Positions 45,264 to 56,925 of a stretch of DNA of 64,000 bases are shown here, piece by piece (positions within the stretch are counted from its first letter, which is position 1; every line of letters starts with the position of its first letter). The notes beneath the pieces are model-generated. The model saw only the letters and a program-made list of their open reading frames with translations. It had not been told where the DNA came from and ran no database searches. The stretch comes from Phytophthora hibernalis (taxonomy: Eukaryota; Oomycota; Peronosporomycetes; Peronosporales; Peronosporaceae). Position numbers and translations under genes: made by a program. The stretch is from assembly GCA_012656075.1 (NCBI GenBank), contig JAAKBF010000352.1, forward strand, positions 60,739-124,738. The letters run 5' to 3'.

Positions 45264-45358
45264 CTGCATCGACTAAATGGTTACGCCAGGGATGCCGGAG
45301 TGCAATTCAAACACGGCGGACGTGAGGCCAAGGATGACGTCGAGCACTTCCTCGATAC

Positions 45359-46249
45359 GTGCGAAGCCCGAGCCTTGGAAGAACGTCTGTGCCACGTGCG
45401 GGTCAGAATATTCTGGAAGACATGATAAATGATATCCGCAGACGTCTCGAGCGGAAAAAGGGACGCGAGCCCTCGGTACGACGTCTCAAGGGCCAGAATG
45501 ATAGTCGCCGCCGTGACGATGGACGCTCCGAGGATTCGCGCAACCTCTACCGGCGTGACACGGACGATGGCCGTCGTAGTAAAGATCCGTATCGAGATGT
45601 CAGCCGACGTCGGGACGATCGCCAATACCGACGGAGGTTACTCTAGCTGAAGCACTGACAGACATGGTCGCTGCGTTGAAGGTGGATGGCTCGGTCGATT
45701 GCGCCAGGGGAACCTACAGAGACATCGAGTGTGGGTTATGATGATACCGAGGGTTACGACCCGGAGTACTACCCTAGCAATGGCGACCGAAGCTCGGATA
45801 GGTACTCGGACGACGAGTATGCGTCGGATGAAGACCACAGTCATGTGGCTGCCGCAAATGATTTGGAGCATCGTCACGCCGCCGAGGGAACGTTTGGTCG
45901 AGCCGACAACCGTCGGCCGAGGGTCTGGAATAACCAATACCCGCACGACCGAGACAACCGAGGCCCAGGCGGACGTGATGGTCGCCGACAATACGGTCCG
46001 TGTGCCGCCTGTGGTGGGCTCACGCACTCGGCACACTACTCTTTCAAGAGGTGCAAGATGTGCAAACAAGTCCACGACGCGGGAAAGTGCGAGGCATTCA
46101 ACAAGCTAGCGTCTCTTCTGAAGGCGAAAGTGGAAAGACCTCTCGCCAGAACTTCAAGAATTGGTCTATGGGAGTCATTTAAACAAGGCAGCCCTCCAAC
46201 TGAAACTGGATTGGCTGCCACAGTTAGTCGGACCTGCGCTGGACGCTGA
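45359..46249 (+). pseudogene. Gag C-terminal Arg/Asp-rich and zinc-knuckle region, element B
   Basis: First an Arg/Asp-rich stretch (45420-45650, RRDTDDGRRSKDPYRDVSRR), typical of RNA-binding Gag tails, then acidic SVGYDDTEGYDPEYYPSNGD and two Cys/His knuckles, CAACGGLTHSAHYSFKRC and CKMCKQVHDAGKC (about 46000-46095). Zinc knuckles package element RNA in virus-like particles. Stops and shifts separate it from the capsid frame. Confidence 0.65.
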
Positions 46250-46533
46250 CTATTTGTTTGCGTTCACGGGTTCGTGCAAACGGCCTGATGACTTGAAAAT
46301 GGATTATGTGAAATCGACGGAAAATGGAGAAGAGAGGCGCAAGCCTCGGTGAGGTAAGTGAATGCAGAATGTGCGAAGGAAACTGCTGGTACAGTTACCG
46401 AGGCTTTAATCGCAGTATGGCTGTGAGCGAGCGTGAGCCCCGAAGTCTCGGCCAGGCAATCAAGTTGTTGTTTGGTGGGAGGATGGGGTGGTGGTCGTCC
46501 CAGCGCTACGACAAGAGAAAGCGATAGCGTGCC

Positions 46534-47072
46534 ATGGTAAACGGGGCAGTGAATGACGCACGAACGCGGATTCTGCTCGACACTGGAGCGAATGTGAGCG
46601 TGATATCAGCTTCCTATGCGAAGAAACTACGCGTGCAGGAGGTTTCAGACCACGGTCGTAGCCTGGAGGTTAGAGGAATCAATCCAGGGGTGATGGAGAC
46701 ACGCCGGCGAGCACTCGTTAAGATCACCCTCGGGTGGGAACGAGTGTACGAATTCGAGTTGTGGATTATGGATCATAGCGTAGCGTCGATGTGGTCCTCG
46801 GAACGGACTTCATGATACCAGCTGGAATGCGGTTAGACTTGTTCCATGGTACGGCCCGGTTACCGGATGAAGTTATGGTTCCCCTGGTGAAGTCCCAGAA
46901 CGCGGACGACGTTCCGGTATACAGTCGGTGGTCCGACCGAAGATGTGTCAGTCGCGGGACGGGAGTGGCACGAGTTCAAACTACCTCGACGACGCCCATC
47001 TCTGAACACCCACGAAGTGTGGATTCGCCGGATTGGGAATCTCGTGCCGACAGTGACAACGATCCTCGTTAG
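46534..47072 (+). pseudogene. Retropepsin-like protease, element B
   Basis: Aspartic protease that matures Gag-Pol. ILLDTGANVSVISASYAKKL contains the active-site D-T-G, and DVVLGTDFMIPAGMRLDLFH near 46790 is the distal strand; a single-base shift near 46785 separates them. After the protease the linker matching element A (LPRRRPSLNTHEVWIRRIGN) is cut off at about 47072-47105. Confidence 0.75.
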
Positions 47073-47353
47073 CATTTGCGAAGCCCGCATCTGTGTATAG
47101 TTCATAAACTACCTCTTTGTTAGTTCCTTCATATACTAACCCCTACATCGAAGTTCCTTTCAGATACGTAAGTACTCTCAGTGCAGCTCACCAATGAGAC
47201 TTGTTATAACAAGAGAGAATTTACTTAATTCTCTTACAGCACTTGCAATATCAGGTCTAGTTCATCTAACCAGATACTTGAGAGAGCCTACCAGTCCTCG
47301 GTAGTCGTACGACTGTGCTGCAATTGCTTCAGCGCTAAGATTTGTCTCTTTTC

Positions 47354-48556
47354 TTATATAATGTTATACTTGCTGGCTACTATTGAGCAGTCCATCATAT
47401 CAAACTTTCTAGCAAGTCTAGAATATACTTTTGTTGCGGATCGGCTGAATTTCTCATGAGCTCCATCTCTTCTGGTCTCCATTTTCAACAGATAATGGAA
47501 CTCACCAAGGTCCTTCGTTTTAAAGCGTTCTGAGAACTTTACCTTAATTTCATTTACAGCTGATAGCCTTGAGCTAGCAATGGTTAAGTCATCCACATAT
47601 ACACATATTAAGACGACGTCGGTTACTCCATTAACCCCTCACTTTTTCTTGTACAAACAGTACTCCCTTTGCATCGAGAAAAACCTAATGACTCCAAAAG
47701 GTGTGCAGCACCAAATTTGGGGCGCTTGTTTCAGTCCATATAGGCTCTTAATTAGCTTCCATACTTTGCCATTATGACGTTGTCTAAATCCAAGGCGTGG
47801 AGCCATACATATTTCCTCTAATAGTTCCCCATATAGAAACGCAGTTCACACATCCATTTGGTGAAAGTGGAAATCCTCTATTGCCGCAATTGCGAGCACT
47901 AATCTCGATGACTCATATCGAGCTACCGGTGAGAATATCTTGCTGTAGCCAACACCAAATAGCTGTGTATTTCTCATTACCACAAGTCGTGCTTTTAATC
48001 GCTCTACAGACCCATACGCATAATATTTTACATCTAAAACCCAGTGACCGCCTAATGCCTTGCGTCCTTTTGGTAGATTTTTCCATGTCTTAATTTTTAG
48101 GAGAGCCTCATATCCAACTTCTAATGCACTGAGCCATGATTCCCGGTCTGGCCCTGCTAATGCCGCTTTTAGTGATTTTGGAATTGGGATACGAGTCCTG
48201 CTTACTGTTACCCCTAAAATTGGGTTTAATCTTACTTCATATCCATTTAGTCTTGGACTTCGTCGCCTCTTACGCAATGCACGTGGATTATCGTGGTCCT
48301 TTTGTGTGTCTGTTATCATTTCGGTTGATATTGACCTGTCTATGACCTGAGCAGAGGACTCGTCACTATGACTATCATCCGATTTCTTATCCTCGTCACT
48401 CTGAGTGACATCCGCTTCCACATCTCCCATGGTCTCCACACATGGAGTTGGCGGGTCTTTCAATTGGATACCTTTGCCACTTGTGCACTCTCTTATGTCT
48501 TCCTTCTCTTTGGAGGTTAGTGCCTGGTTTCTGTTTGGAATCGACCTGGCTATCAC
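47354..48556 (-). pseudogene. Copia reverse transcriptase
   Basis: RVT_2-type RT. SWLSALEVGYEALLKIKTWK, GGHWVLDVKYYAYGSVERLK, ARLVVMRNTQLFGVGYSKIF and SPVARYESSRLVLAIAAIED..FHFHQMDV mark its N-terminal half (48556-47846). The segment with the catalytic box, MDDLTIASSRLSAVNEIKVK..DLGEFHYLLKMETRRD, lies at 47596-47354; the interval 47600-47845 is decayed. Upstream of RT the frame carries the acidic linker KEDIRECTSGKGIQLKDPPT. Confidence 0.75.
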
Positions 48557-48670
48557 AGCCGACTGATCTATTGTACCAAAGTTAACACTTCAAGCTACCA
48601 ATAATGCATTGTTGATAGTATCTAGCAATATGTAACCCTTTTAATCAACTTGCACTTAAACCTCTTGAGC

Positions 48671-49428
48671 TCAATTTCTTATCCTTTCTCTTAGTATTTG
48701 GGATATGAGCATAACATACACTGCCCCATATTTGAAGTTTATTGCTATCCGGATTTTTACCATGTAATGCTTCGTAGGGCGAAGTGTTTCCAAGTCTAGA
48801 AGTTGGAATTCTAATCGACACTTCAACAGCGTTTTTTTATTGCATCTGGCCACCAGTGTTCTGGCATAGCCGCTGTTAGAAGCGAACTTCTTACTTGTTT
48901 CATTAATGTCTGATGACAGCGCTCCGCACTCCCATTCTCTTCTTGACATTCTACATTTGATTTCTCACAACTAATAACTTTTGACTGTAGCAAAGCCCTC
49001 ATCTTTTTATGTACCGCCATCACTTCTAATCCGTTTTATTTCATAGTGATGCTGTTTTGGTAGTAGCAGTATGAGATTAACCACATGACTGTATACTTCT
49101 TTCATAGACCTCATCACTAATAGCCACTTATAAGAAGTTACACTGTCCACAATTGCTAACGTGTAGTGATAACCGTTTACCATTTACTTTCTTCTTTCCC
49201 ATAGTGTTCATGTGCAAAGTGTGCAGTGGCTGCTTAGACCGTGTCCTTACTATTTCTGTTTGACATTCGTGTCGAGGTTGCAATTTCCCAAGTGGGACAG
49301 AAGAAGGGAATATCCTCTAGATCACTCTGAGATATATGAGGAATTCCTTCAACTAATTTATGAACAAATATTGCTAATACTCTGGGCCTATGGATGTGAC
49401 CAAGTCTAAGATGCCACTTTTGCATCAA
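48671..49428 (-). pseudogene. Copia integrase region
   Basis: gag-pre-integrase (MMQKWHLRLGHIHRPRVLAI) followed by decayed catalytic core; the best part is SNVECQEENGSAERCHQTLM (49023-48823), corresponding to the copia QNGVAER motif with the catalytic Glu replaced by context ENGSAER. RSSLLTAAMPEHWWPDAIKK follows. 48671-48949 gives RLEFQLLDLETLRPTKHYMV with shifts. Multiple stops; inactive. Confidence 0.65.
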
Positions 49429-49769
49429 CGCAATTTTATGTGCCTATGTAAAGCTCTTGCTTACGGTTTGCACCTTAATCTGCCTGGAAGAGGGCAGATA
49501 ATACACCGCACCCTTTTGCACCGCAGCAAATAATAGATGCCTGTTCTTATTGAAGCAATATAAAAGCTCCATTTTGAGTTTGAATGTGATTATACCCTTG
49601 TTTAGCAAGATGGGAAGCACTAATAAAAGTACTCCCACATTCCTCGTCAAACACAATGTTCTTAATCTTTAGACCGATAGACTTATTGAAAGGACTTGCA
49701 ACATGCATTTGTATTGAGCCCGTTAGAGCGGTTTCTGATGTGCTACCGTTCCATACTCAAACCTATGAC

Positions 49770-50346
49770 TCGATCGTAGTCAAAATCGCATTGACGTGGT
49801 CAAACGCGGCCTCTTGAGCCGGTGTCCACTACTATTCTACGTCCTTACGCAACAGCGTCGTTAGTGGCGACAGGATTGACCCGAATCCTTCAACAAACCG
49901 CCTGTAGTACGCTGCTAAGTGCACAAAGTTCTTGACTTCAACAGCATCCACCGGTCTCGAAAAGTTCTGCACTGCTCATATCAAACGTGGCAATAGTCGG
50001 ACGCCTTCGCTACTTAATTCGTGCTCCAACTATTCCATTGACTTTGCTGCAAACCTGCACTTCTTGAGCTTTGGTGTTAGCTCTGCATCTGCAAATCGCT
50101 CCAACACGCACGCCAATTCCATCGTATGTCGCTCGATGCCCCCGCGCGTGAAAACCACAATGTCACTAAGCAAGTAGACCAGGTAAGGCATCGTAATACA
50201 CTGTTTATCATTCTCTGAAACGTGGATAGAGCATTACTTAGTCCAAACGGCATACGAACTAATCGTGCACAGTGGACGGCGGGTCCCATCGGAACAGAGT
50301 GGTTGGGCGAGATCTGGAGCGATGAAAACGACTGCGGGCCATGCAC
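49770..50346 (-). pseudogene. Ty3/gypsy RT/RNase H fragment
   Basis: Unrelated in detail to elements A and B. Minus reading: LVRMPFGLSNALSTFQRMIN and SVLRCLTW (50346-50170), then in shifted frames KCRFAAKSMEY and VKNFVHLAAYYRRFVEGFGS, ending WTPAQEAAFDHVNAILTTIE at about 49800. It is a 5'- and 3'-truncated fragment wedged between copia and LINE. Confidence 0.65.
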
Positions 50347-50550
50347 GACAGATGACTGGAGGGGCGTGCCCGCTAGGCGTTAGCAACGACTGTTGGAACA
50401 CTCTACAAATATTGCCTTGTGCAGTGTGGGCATGGCGAATTACACCGTGGGGACGCGACCCCACACCGAGGCTAGGGGCGATTTATCACACGCACTCGGC
50501 CGTGAAGAAGGCTTGCGAAACAGAGGCGACAAGAGAGGACTGGGGAACTG

Positions 50551-51015
50551 GTGATACACTCGTCAGGGTTGACGTGGGAGGATAGGATGGCTGCTCTGAC
50601 GGCTGGACTATCCGCCTCACACGGATATATAGGGCTACACATCCCGACAGAAGGACCACGATACACTCATTGGAACGTATCGGGGACCTCAGGGAAGTGT
50701 GCTTCACGGGCTGCAGATAACATAGGCACCCGAGGAACACAACCCACAACAAGACAGTCGTCAGCGGCACAGCATATCTGCTGCAGGTCGGGGCGCAAAC
50801 ACTCGACAGATCGTAGGACTAGAGATAAAGAAACCAGGCGGCAGGAGATGAACAAGCACCCAAGCAGTACGCGGCAACGCGGCCACGTACGGGAGGCGGA
50901 GAAGCGGGGAGCGCCACGCCAACGTACGCTGGGGACTTCTTTTCCGTGGTCACCACGCAACAGTGAGAACGCGAGGTCCGACTGGACTTTAAACACGAAC
51001 GACGAAAAGGATTAG
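50551..51015 (+). other. LINE ORF1-like region
   Basis: Arg/Ser/Thr-rich frame (MIHSSGLTWEDRMAALTAGL to TNDEKD) with a basic stretch RKHSTDRRTRDKETRRQEMN. Position upstream of the endonuclease suggests ORF1, but no RRM or zinc finger is visible. It could be non-coding 5' UTR. Confidence 0.3.
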
Positions 51016-51099
51016 CGATTTTACAAGTGGAAGAAGGAAAGTACACAGCGCTCCAAGCCGCAAGACGGAGGATTTTCACTAGCACAAGCGAACTTTCAG

Positions 51100-51744
51100 C
51101 TACGTGACGGAGAACGCCAACGGCTTCGGAAACAGCGAATCACACCGGACGAGTATTTCCGCGAGTTTCAGCACGAAGATGGACATGGCAGGCAAGAGGT
51201 CATCTTCCTCCAAGAAACGCATGTTAAAGCGGACGAGGTTGAGAGAATCGGCGCAATGCAAGCGATAGTCTGGGGTTTCAGAACACCAGAGTCCGGAAAC
51301 GCACTGTCCTACTGGTCGCTATCAACCCAACGCAAGGGAGGCGTCGCTATACTGCTGGACGCGTATGTCCATTCGATAGCGACGAAGCCGGCCTTGGAGT
51401 CGGAATGGAGCAAGGACTTCATGGAGATCACGGGCACTTACGCTGAGGTGATTATCTTGCTGGTGTGCGTGTACGCACATTACCGGTGCGGCCTGGGGGC
51501 TTACTATGACCTTACGCACACATATCGCTACTCAGTCCGTGACGGGGTTGGGGCCACAGCTCGGTTGGACAGATGGTACGTGTCTGCGCCAATGATCGAA
51601 TGGGTGGCAGCAGTGGAAGTGGGTCGAACAGGGTCACGAGCGGATCATAACGCTGTACGTCTGCACTTACGGAGCCCGACGGAACCAGTTAGAGTACGGA
51701 AGCCAGCGCGGGTGTTCCCGCCTCCGCAGATTGCGACCGCTTAG
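51100..51744 (+). pseudogene. LINE apurinic-type endonuclease
   Basis: Nicks target DNA to prime reverse transcription. The motif EVIFLQETHVKADEVERIG (51196-51252) carries the metal-binding Glu; later ATARLDRWYVSAPMIEWVAA and VGRTGSRADHNAVRLHLRSP contain the conserved Arg-Leu-Asp-Arg and Asp-His pair. Between them WSLSTQRKGGVAILLD matches the GGVAIL strand. Part of the middle is missing or shifted (about 51500), where the usual N-x-N-x-x-P segment is absent. Confidence 0.65.
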
Positions 51745-52356
51745 GTGCACTAACTCATACTCAGCCGGTTGCGCGCTTTCAGAGACGAACTGAAGTCGGG
51801 AAGCGACGGTAGGGCAGTGGGGGCAGCAGTGGGATGCTCTGAAGGTGGAGCTGAGAAAGGCGACACCGAGTGTGATCAAGCAACGCCAGAAAGCTACGAG
51901 AGCGTCCTACAAAAAGCAACGGATCAGGCGCCTACTCAAACAGGAAATGCGACTGCGAGAGGACAAGGCGGGCTGCGCTCCAACGGTGAATTCGATCACG
52001 GACTCGATGGACGTGCTCACGCTGGCGGACAGTAGCGGCGGCACACCACTACAGAGGGTGAGGAACGCGATCACAAAGTGCACTAGGGGTCCCGCGCGGA
52101 TGCGCAGCAGCGGCGTTTGTTCCGAGAAGGTGGCTTTAGCTACGGTAAGACCACGTGGGCAATGTTCGGGCGTGTGAGCACAAAGTACGCAGACAATGAA
52201 ATCCACCGGTTGGATGCGGCGAGAGCCCATTCGGCCCGAGGCGTGCACGACAAGGCCGACTCCTGACGGACGCGTGGACCCCCGTATTTAGGAGCAGGGG
52301 TCCCCACCTGACGCCAGGGCTGAAGTACTTCCCTGGCTCGGAGACAGCGGATATAC

Positions 52357-53460
52357 GTGGATGTGCTAGAAGACCTCAAGGAACCCTTCACGGAGTCAGA
52401 AGTGGCCGCTGCAATAGAGACCGCGAAGCCTGGGAAGGCTTGTGAGCCTGACCGATGGGGAAATGATTGCTACCAGGATTATGCAGAGCTGCTCACGCCC
52501 ATATTGACGATCCTATTCAACTGCTGGTACCCTCATTCTTAGAAGCAGACAGCTTTTGCCTTAAGAAGGGTGGAGCGGCACAGAACCCATTGAACTTCCG
52601 ACCCTTGGCTTTATTGGACATAGATTACAAGATCCTGACAAGGATGCTGGCCACTAGGACAAGCCAAAAGCTGCACTGGATAATACACCCCAAACATAAT
52701 AGCTTCGTGCCGTTTCGGATGATTCACTCAGCCATCAATCTGTGCACTGCTGTGCAGATGGCGGCTCAAACTGACCCAGTCCTGGCGGAGGCATTGGCAT
52801 TGCTCCTAGATTTTTGCAAAGCCTATGACTCGGGCGATCGCGAGTTCCTCTACGAAGCACTGTTGTGGCTGGGCTGTCCCATACAGCACGTGACAGCGAT
52901 GAAGAACTTACATGACGGGTCCAGAGTTAGATTTCTGGCGAACGGCTACAGGTCGAGATGGGTTCGAGTGACGTGTGGCATAGGGGCAGGACTGCCCGTT
53001 GGCGTATTTGCTCTTTATATTGGTGCTGGAAGCACTATACCGTCGGATCGACGTAGAACCAAAAATCTAAGGGTTCAACCCCGAAGCACTGCGGGTCAGG
53101 TGCAACTCAAAGTGGGTGGCTACACTGACAACACAGCCAGCTACGTGAGATCGGCTGAATAATTTTTTGTGGTTATGGAGATAACGAGGTGTTTTGCACT
53201 GGCCTCGGGTCTGCGTCTCAATAAGGAGAAGACCCTGGTCATTGCGCTAAACCTAGAGGCGATCTCAACAATGGCACCACTGCCTAGCCCTTTGCAAGTC
53301 CAAGCTGTATCTAAGCTGTCTCGGTACCTGGGTATCCCGGTTGGGAGCGTTCCTAATGAAATGTACACATGTCGGCTAGCAAGGACTCAACTAGTGACTC
53401 GACTTGCAATGGCGGCGCGGAAGATGATCACAGGAGTATGGTGGTCATGGCCGTGGTGAT
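52357..53460 (+). pseudogene. LINE reverse transcriptase
   Basis: RT blocks in order: AIETAKPGKACEPDRWGNDC, FRPLALLDIDYKILTRMLAT, HPKHNSFVPFRMIHSAINLC, ALLLDFCKAYDSGDREFLYE (first catalytic Asp), IGAGLPVGVFALYIG (normally QGCPLSP), and VGGYTDNTASYVRSAE in place of the usual YADDTA box. The frame shifts near 52520 and 53160. The altered YTDN box loses one catalytic Asp, which should abolish activity. A thumb region continues at 53169-53460 (MVMEITRCFALASGLRLNKE). Confidence 0.7.
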
Positions 53461-55256
53461 CCCCACACTCTTCTTCATTGGATGCCACCAATGGCTTGCA
53501 CCTGCGATCATCAAAGCGTTCCAAACCATGATTCACAATTTTGTGTGGTACGCGCGTTTCACGGATGAACCCGTATCCGGCAGAGCGTGGTTGAATGACC
53601 ATGTGGCAGCATTGCCGAGGAAACACGGTGGTATCGCTATCCCGGATCTAAAAACAGAGCTACTTGCACATGCTGCGGTGACTGTGAACGTCTGGGCCCT
53701 GGAAGCGGACACGTCCACGCAGATCGTGGGAGACATGATTGCGGCGGGGCGAAAAGCTGGATCGGCGGCGGCTCTCTATGTGCACGACGCACGGCTCCAA
53801 CACTACACGGCAAACGCGTACGAGAGACACTGTGGGACATGGGAGTGGTCCTTTGCAACATATTCGGAGGTGTTGAAAGGCAACCGGCCAAATCGAATAT
53901 GATTGTGGCAGTACACTGCACCACTAACTTTTGGGGGCAGTTGGGCATTTACTGGCACGGGCGCCGTCTGCATATCGACACGACACCGATGCAAGGGAAG
54001 CTATGTGACAGATACATGGCAGTGGAAGCAAGCAAACACGGAGTAGTTTTTACGGAGTGGCTCTCGTATCTAGTGCTCTCGGAGCTCAGGTTGTACTCCG
54101 AAACTGGCAAGACAGTCAACCCGGGTACCCGCTTCCGGAAGCTTTGCAGCAAAGGAAGACATATCAAGGTGGTGGTTCACTGGCAATGGGCGGCTACTGG
54201 CGGACTGATTGTCACGGCACTCTACACGTCGGTCACCACGGCGATCCAGCGGCAAATTGGATATCTCATGCAACTGTTGATCCTGAGTTTTCTCGCAACT
54301 ACTGCGGCCAGGCGACCACAGAGGCACGGTACCCTACTCCACCGCGACGGAGGGACACGCACCTATCCGGAGAGAGCTATCACAGGACAGACAGCTTCTT
54401 GGGACGGCGACGAGAGGCGAGCAACCGACCGAATCCACGGAGATCCGTTCCCATTGTGAACTAACAACAAATATGCAACAGGATGTGGGTGCAGAAGATC
54501 GGATACTAAGTGTGCACCCACATCCAAGACTCGCGCGAATGGTGTGCCTGTGGGCAGGCCAGCGCCGGTGGAGGACGCTGTGGAAGACATACAAAGCACT
54601 CATCGGGAAAGCGAAGGCGGCTAAAGGCCATCAACTGAGGGAGGCATGCGTGAACCGATGGGCGCTGCTAAACAGCGCAGTGGCGACAGGACTGGAGACA
54701 CTGGTCTGGCGGAGGATTCGCAGGGTGGTGGGGTTGAACCCATGGGGCGAATAGGTGCTCCTAAAGGTGAAACATCACGCTATCACGGTGTACAACCCGG
54801 TAACCGCCGGACTCGACTGCCCGCACGCCGGATGCGAGCTACAGAAGAGAATAGACTTGTTTCATGCCTTTTGGGAATGCCCAGCAGCTAAGGCGCTGAG
54901 ACAGATACTTGTGTCTCGTTGGGGTCAGCGGGGCTGAAGCTAGACTCTTACGAAGTAGCCATATTCGCTCTAAAGCTGCCTACGATATCGCAGTAGCGAC
55001 GGGGAGAGTCATCGCGGCTCTTCCGGACGAGCAAATCGAGCAGCTGGGAGACACAGTCGAACGCTTAACATCGATTTGCTGGAGTTTGGGGGCAGCGCTA
55101 TACCTCCTTGTGGTATGGAGGTGGAGGGTGGCGCACTTTGACCCGCACAATGACGTCTCCCACGCATACCACACAGAAGTACTCAAGAATCGGCTTTGCA
55201 ACGACCACATGGATGTGACCAGAGACGTTGAGACGACAGTGCCGCTTCCGATTTGA
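53461..55256 (+). pseudogene. LINE C-terminal region with zinc-knuckle (zf-RVT)
   Basis: Continuation of ORF2. PTLFFIGCHQWLAPAIIKAF and HAITVYNPVTAGLDCPHAGC lead to the knuckle C-P-H-A-G-C..LFHAFWECPAAKALRQ (54815-54905). It is followed by SICWSLGAALYLLVVWRWRV near the end, in a conserved-looking C-terminal segment. Frame changes at about 53900, 54465 and 54905. The final stop is at 55254-55256, and a further frame 55284-55514 may be the real tail. Confidence 0.55.
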
Positions 55257-55515
55257 AACAAACTCAGTGATGCGATCCGCGAAGTGCTGGGTGCGGAGTG
55301 GGCTGGCCAGGATGGCCGGCTCCCCCTCCAAGGACATTGCTATCTAGTGGCATTCGCGGGGTACAAGGGTGACAGCGAGAAGCGCTATTGCAGCGGAACG
55401 CTGGTGGTGAAGGTGCATCATGTCACCGGCACCTATGAACTGCAATATGTCAACAGTGCAGACTCTGTCGGCGACAGAATGACATCGTCTCGGGCGGAAA
55501 ACTCGGCCTACTGAG

Positions 55516-55814
55516 GGGGATACGACGGTGTCTGACACACACATTTACAGATAGTTAGCAGTAGTTAGAACTACAACAGTGTTCTTAATATAGATCAGTT
55601 TAACTCTAACCCGGAAGTTCGCAAGTCAATTGGTACTCGGTACTATATTGGACAGGAAGGCCATGCCTTTGTAAGCTTACAGCAAGAACGCCAGGCGTCT
55701 GTTGTGGTTATCGCGTTAACGCTTCCTCTAAAACTAAGGTGCGAGTGACCCCGTCACACCTGGTAGCACTTGTAGACACGCGACCGGCGCGGATCACTAC
55801 AATCAAGATCTCTC
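55516..55814. other. Junction between LINE 3' end and gypsy element E
   Basis: gaggggga at 55513-55520 could be a polypurine tract. The sequence then leads to the Gag start at 55815. A 5' LTR is expected here, but no matching 3' copy is seen in the window, so its limits cannot be given. Confidence 0.35.
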
Positions 55815-56850
55815 ATGGATGAGTCATGGAGCCGACTGCCGTCCCGGCAGGACCTTCCTCACCTCTCGGATGCCCACTGGGCTACGCTGGAGAAGATGGT
55901 CAGTCTTTTGGGCGAGTTAGCATTCACTGGATTCCCCAACCTGCCTGCGGAGTAGCAAAGAGCGCGAATGGAACGCTTCGAAAAGTATGAGTTGTCGCTG
56001 GCTGCCGCTCGCGAGACAATACGAGCTGAGCCACATAGTGCGGCGCAGGCGACCCCCGGGTCCTTCTCCGTACGCTGCGCGACTAGGAATAACGAACCCC
56101 GTCAAGATGTCAGTGCCGACATTTGACGGCAAAGAAGCAGACAGTCTGGTCTTCTGAATTCGAGAGACCGAGATAGCGCTGAGCGCTGGACAGATCTACG
56201 AGTCCAGGGCCCAAGTCGCCTTCGCGCTTTCCAATCTGGGAGGCCGTGCACGCGCAAGGGAGATGGCACGAGAGACGTCGTCTCCGGGGTATTTCACATC
56301 GTGGGTGTTCATGAAACAAGAACTGCGTTCGACTTTCCTCTTGGCCAATGTATCTTATCACCATCGGTCGCCCTTCTTGCGCTGTAAGCAAGGAAAGCGT
56401 ACGCTTCAAGACTACGTCATGGAGTTGCAGAACCCCGAGGTCGCTATGGCGGGCGCTCCCCTCTCTGAGGACGTCAAGGTGACGGTCTTCATGGACAGTG
56501 TTCGGCCGGGTCAGGTCCGGATGGAGCTCTTCCGGAGACAGCCGAAGCCTTTCAACGATGCGGTGCACGTCACCATGTTGGAAGATCATTGCGTGCTCTC
56601 GGCGCAGGGGTATGCGGGTCGCTCCGACACGGTCAACGACGGTTCCACGCTCATGGAGATCTCGTCGGCTGATTCGGCCCGACCTCAGCGTAACCAACGC
56701 ACGAGTGGCCGTTGCTTTGGATGCAACCAGCTTGGCCACTTCCGTCGGAACTGTCCAACGGACCAGTGGAAGGTAGGCAACGCCAAGGCGGCTCTGCCGT
56801 CCCTTAACATGATTGAATCTGCGGGGTCAGAAAACGACGACTCCCTGTAG
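55815..56850 (+). pseudogene. gag of gypsy element E
   Basis: ATG 55815 (MDESWSRLPSRQDLPHLSDA). TAG at 55953-55955, a frame shift before 56143, and TGA at 56155-56157 (probably a Trp codon) interrupt the N-terminal half. From 56263 the frame is open: FTSWVFMKQELRSTFLLANV, LQDYVMELQNPEVAMAGAPL, VFMDSVRPGQVRMELFRRQP, and a CCHC knuckle CFGCNQLGHFRRNC (56712-56753). Confidence 0.75.
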
Positions 56851-56925
56851 ATGCGGGACGCCCTGTTGGGAGACTTCGATCCTCCTCGAGGTCGGTGGCT
56901 CTGCCACCTCCGCCTCCTGGAGATC

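Larger units (their letters stand above)
41901..47105 (+). mobile_element. Ty3/gypsy element B, inverted and truncated relative of element A
   Basis: Plus-oriented: 5' LTR 41901-42780, primer-binding site 42788-42804, gag, zinc knuckles, protease, then truncation at about 47105 within the PR-RT linker. Copia sequence continues beyond. RT, RNase H, integrase and 3' LTR are missing. It is the best-preserved Gag/PR copy of this family in the window. Confidence 0.8.
47106..49765 (-). mobile_element. Ty1/copia retrotransposon fragment, minus strand
   Basis: Minus-oriented pol: protease-proximal region 49656-49444 (STFISASHLAKQGYNHIQ read with shifts), gag-pre-integrase WHLRLGHIHRPRVLAIF (49428-49234), integrase pieces at 49230-48671, RT 48556-47354. 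The order integrase before RT defines copia. No LTR recognised; both ends are cut by gypsy sequence, at 47105 and about 49770. Confidence 0.75.
50350..55515 (+). mobile_element. Non-LTR retrotransposon (LINE) with APE endonuclease and RT
   Basis: Plus-oriented, about 5.2 kb. It has an ORF1-like N-terminal region, an apurinic endonuclease, a reverse transcriptase and a C-terminal zinc-knuckle region. Endonuclease, RT and CCHC-like zinc knuckle in this order fit the L1/Tx1-like clade. No poly(A) or 3' tandem tail recognised. The 5' end is probably truncated into the gypsy fragment at about 50350. Confidence 0.7.
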
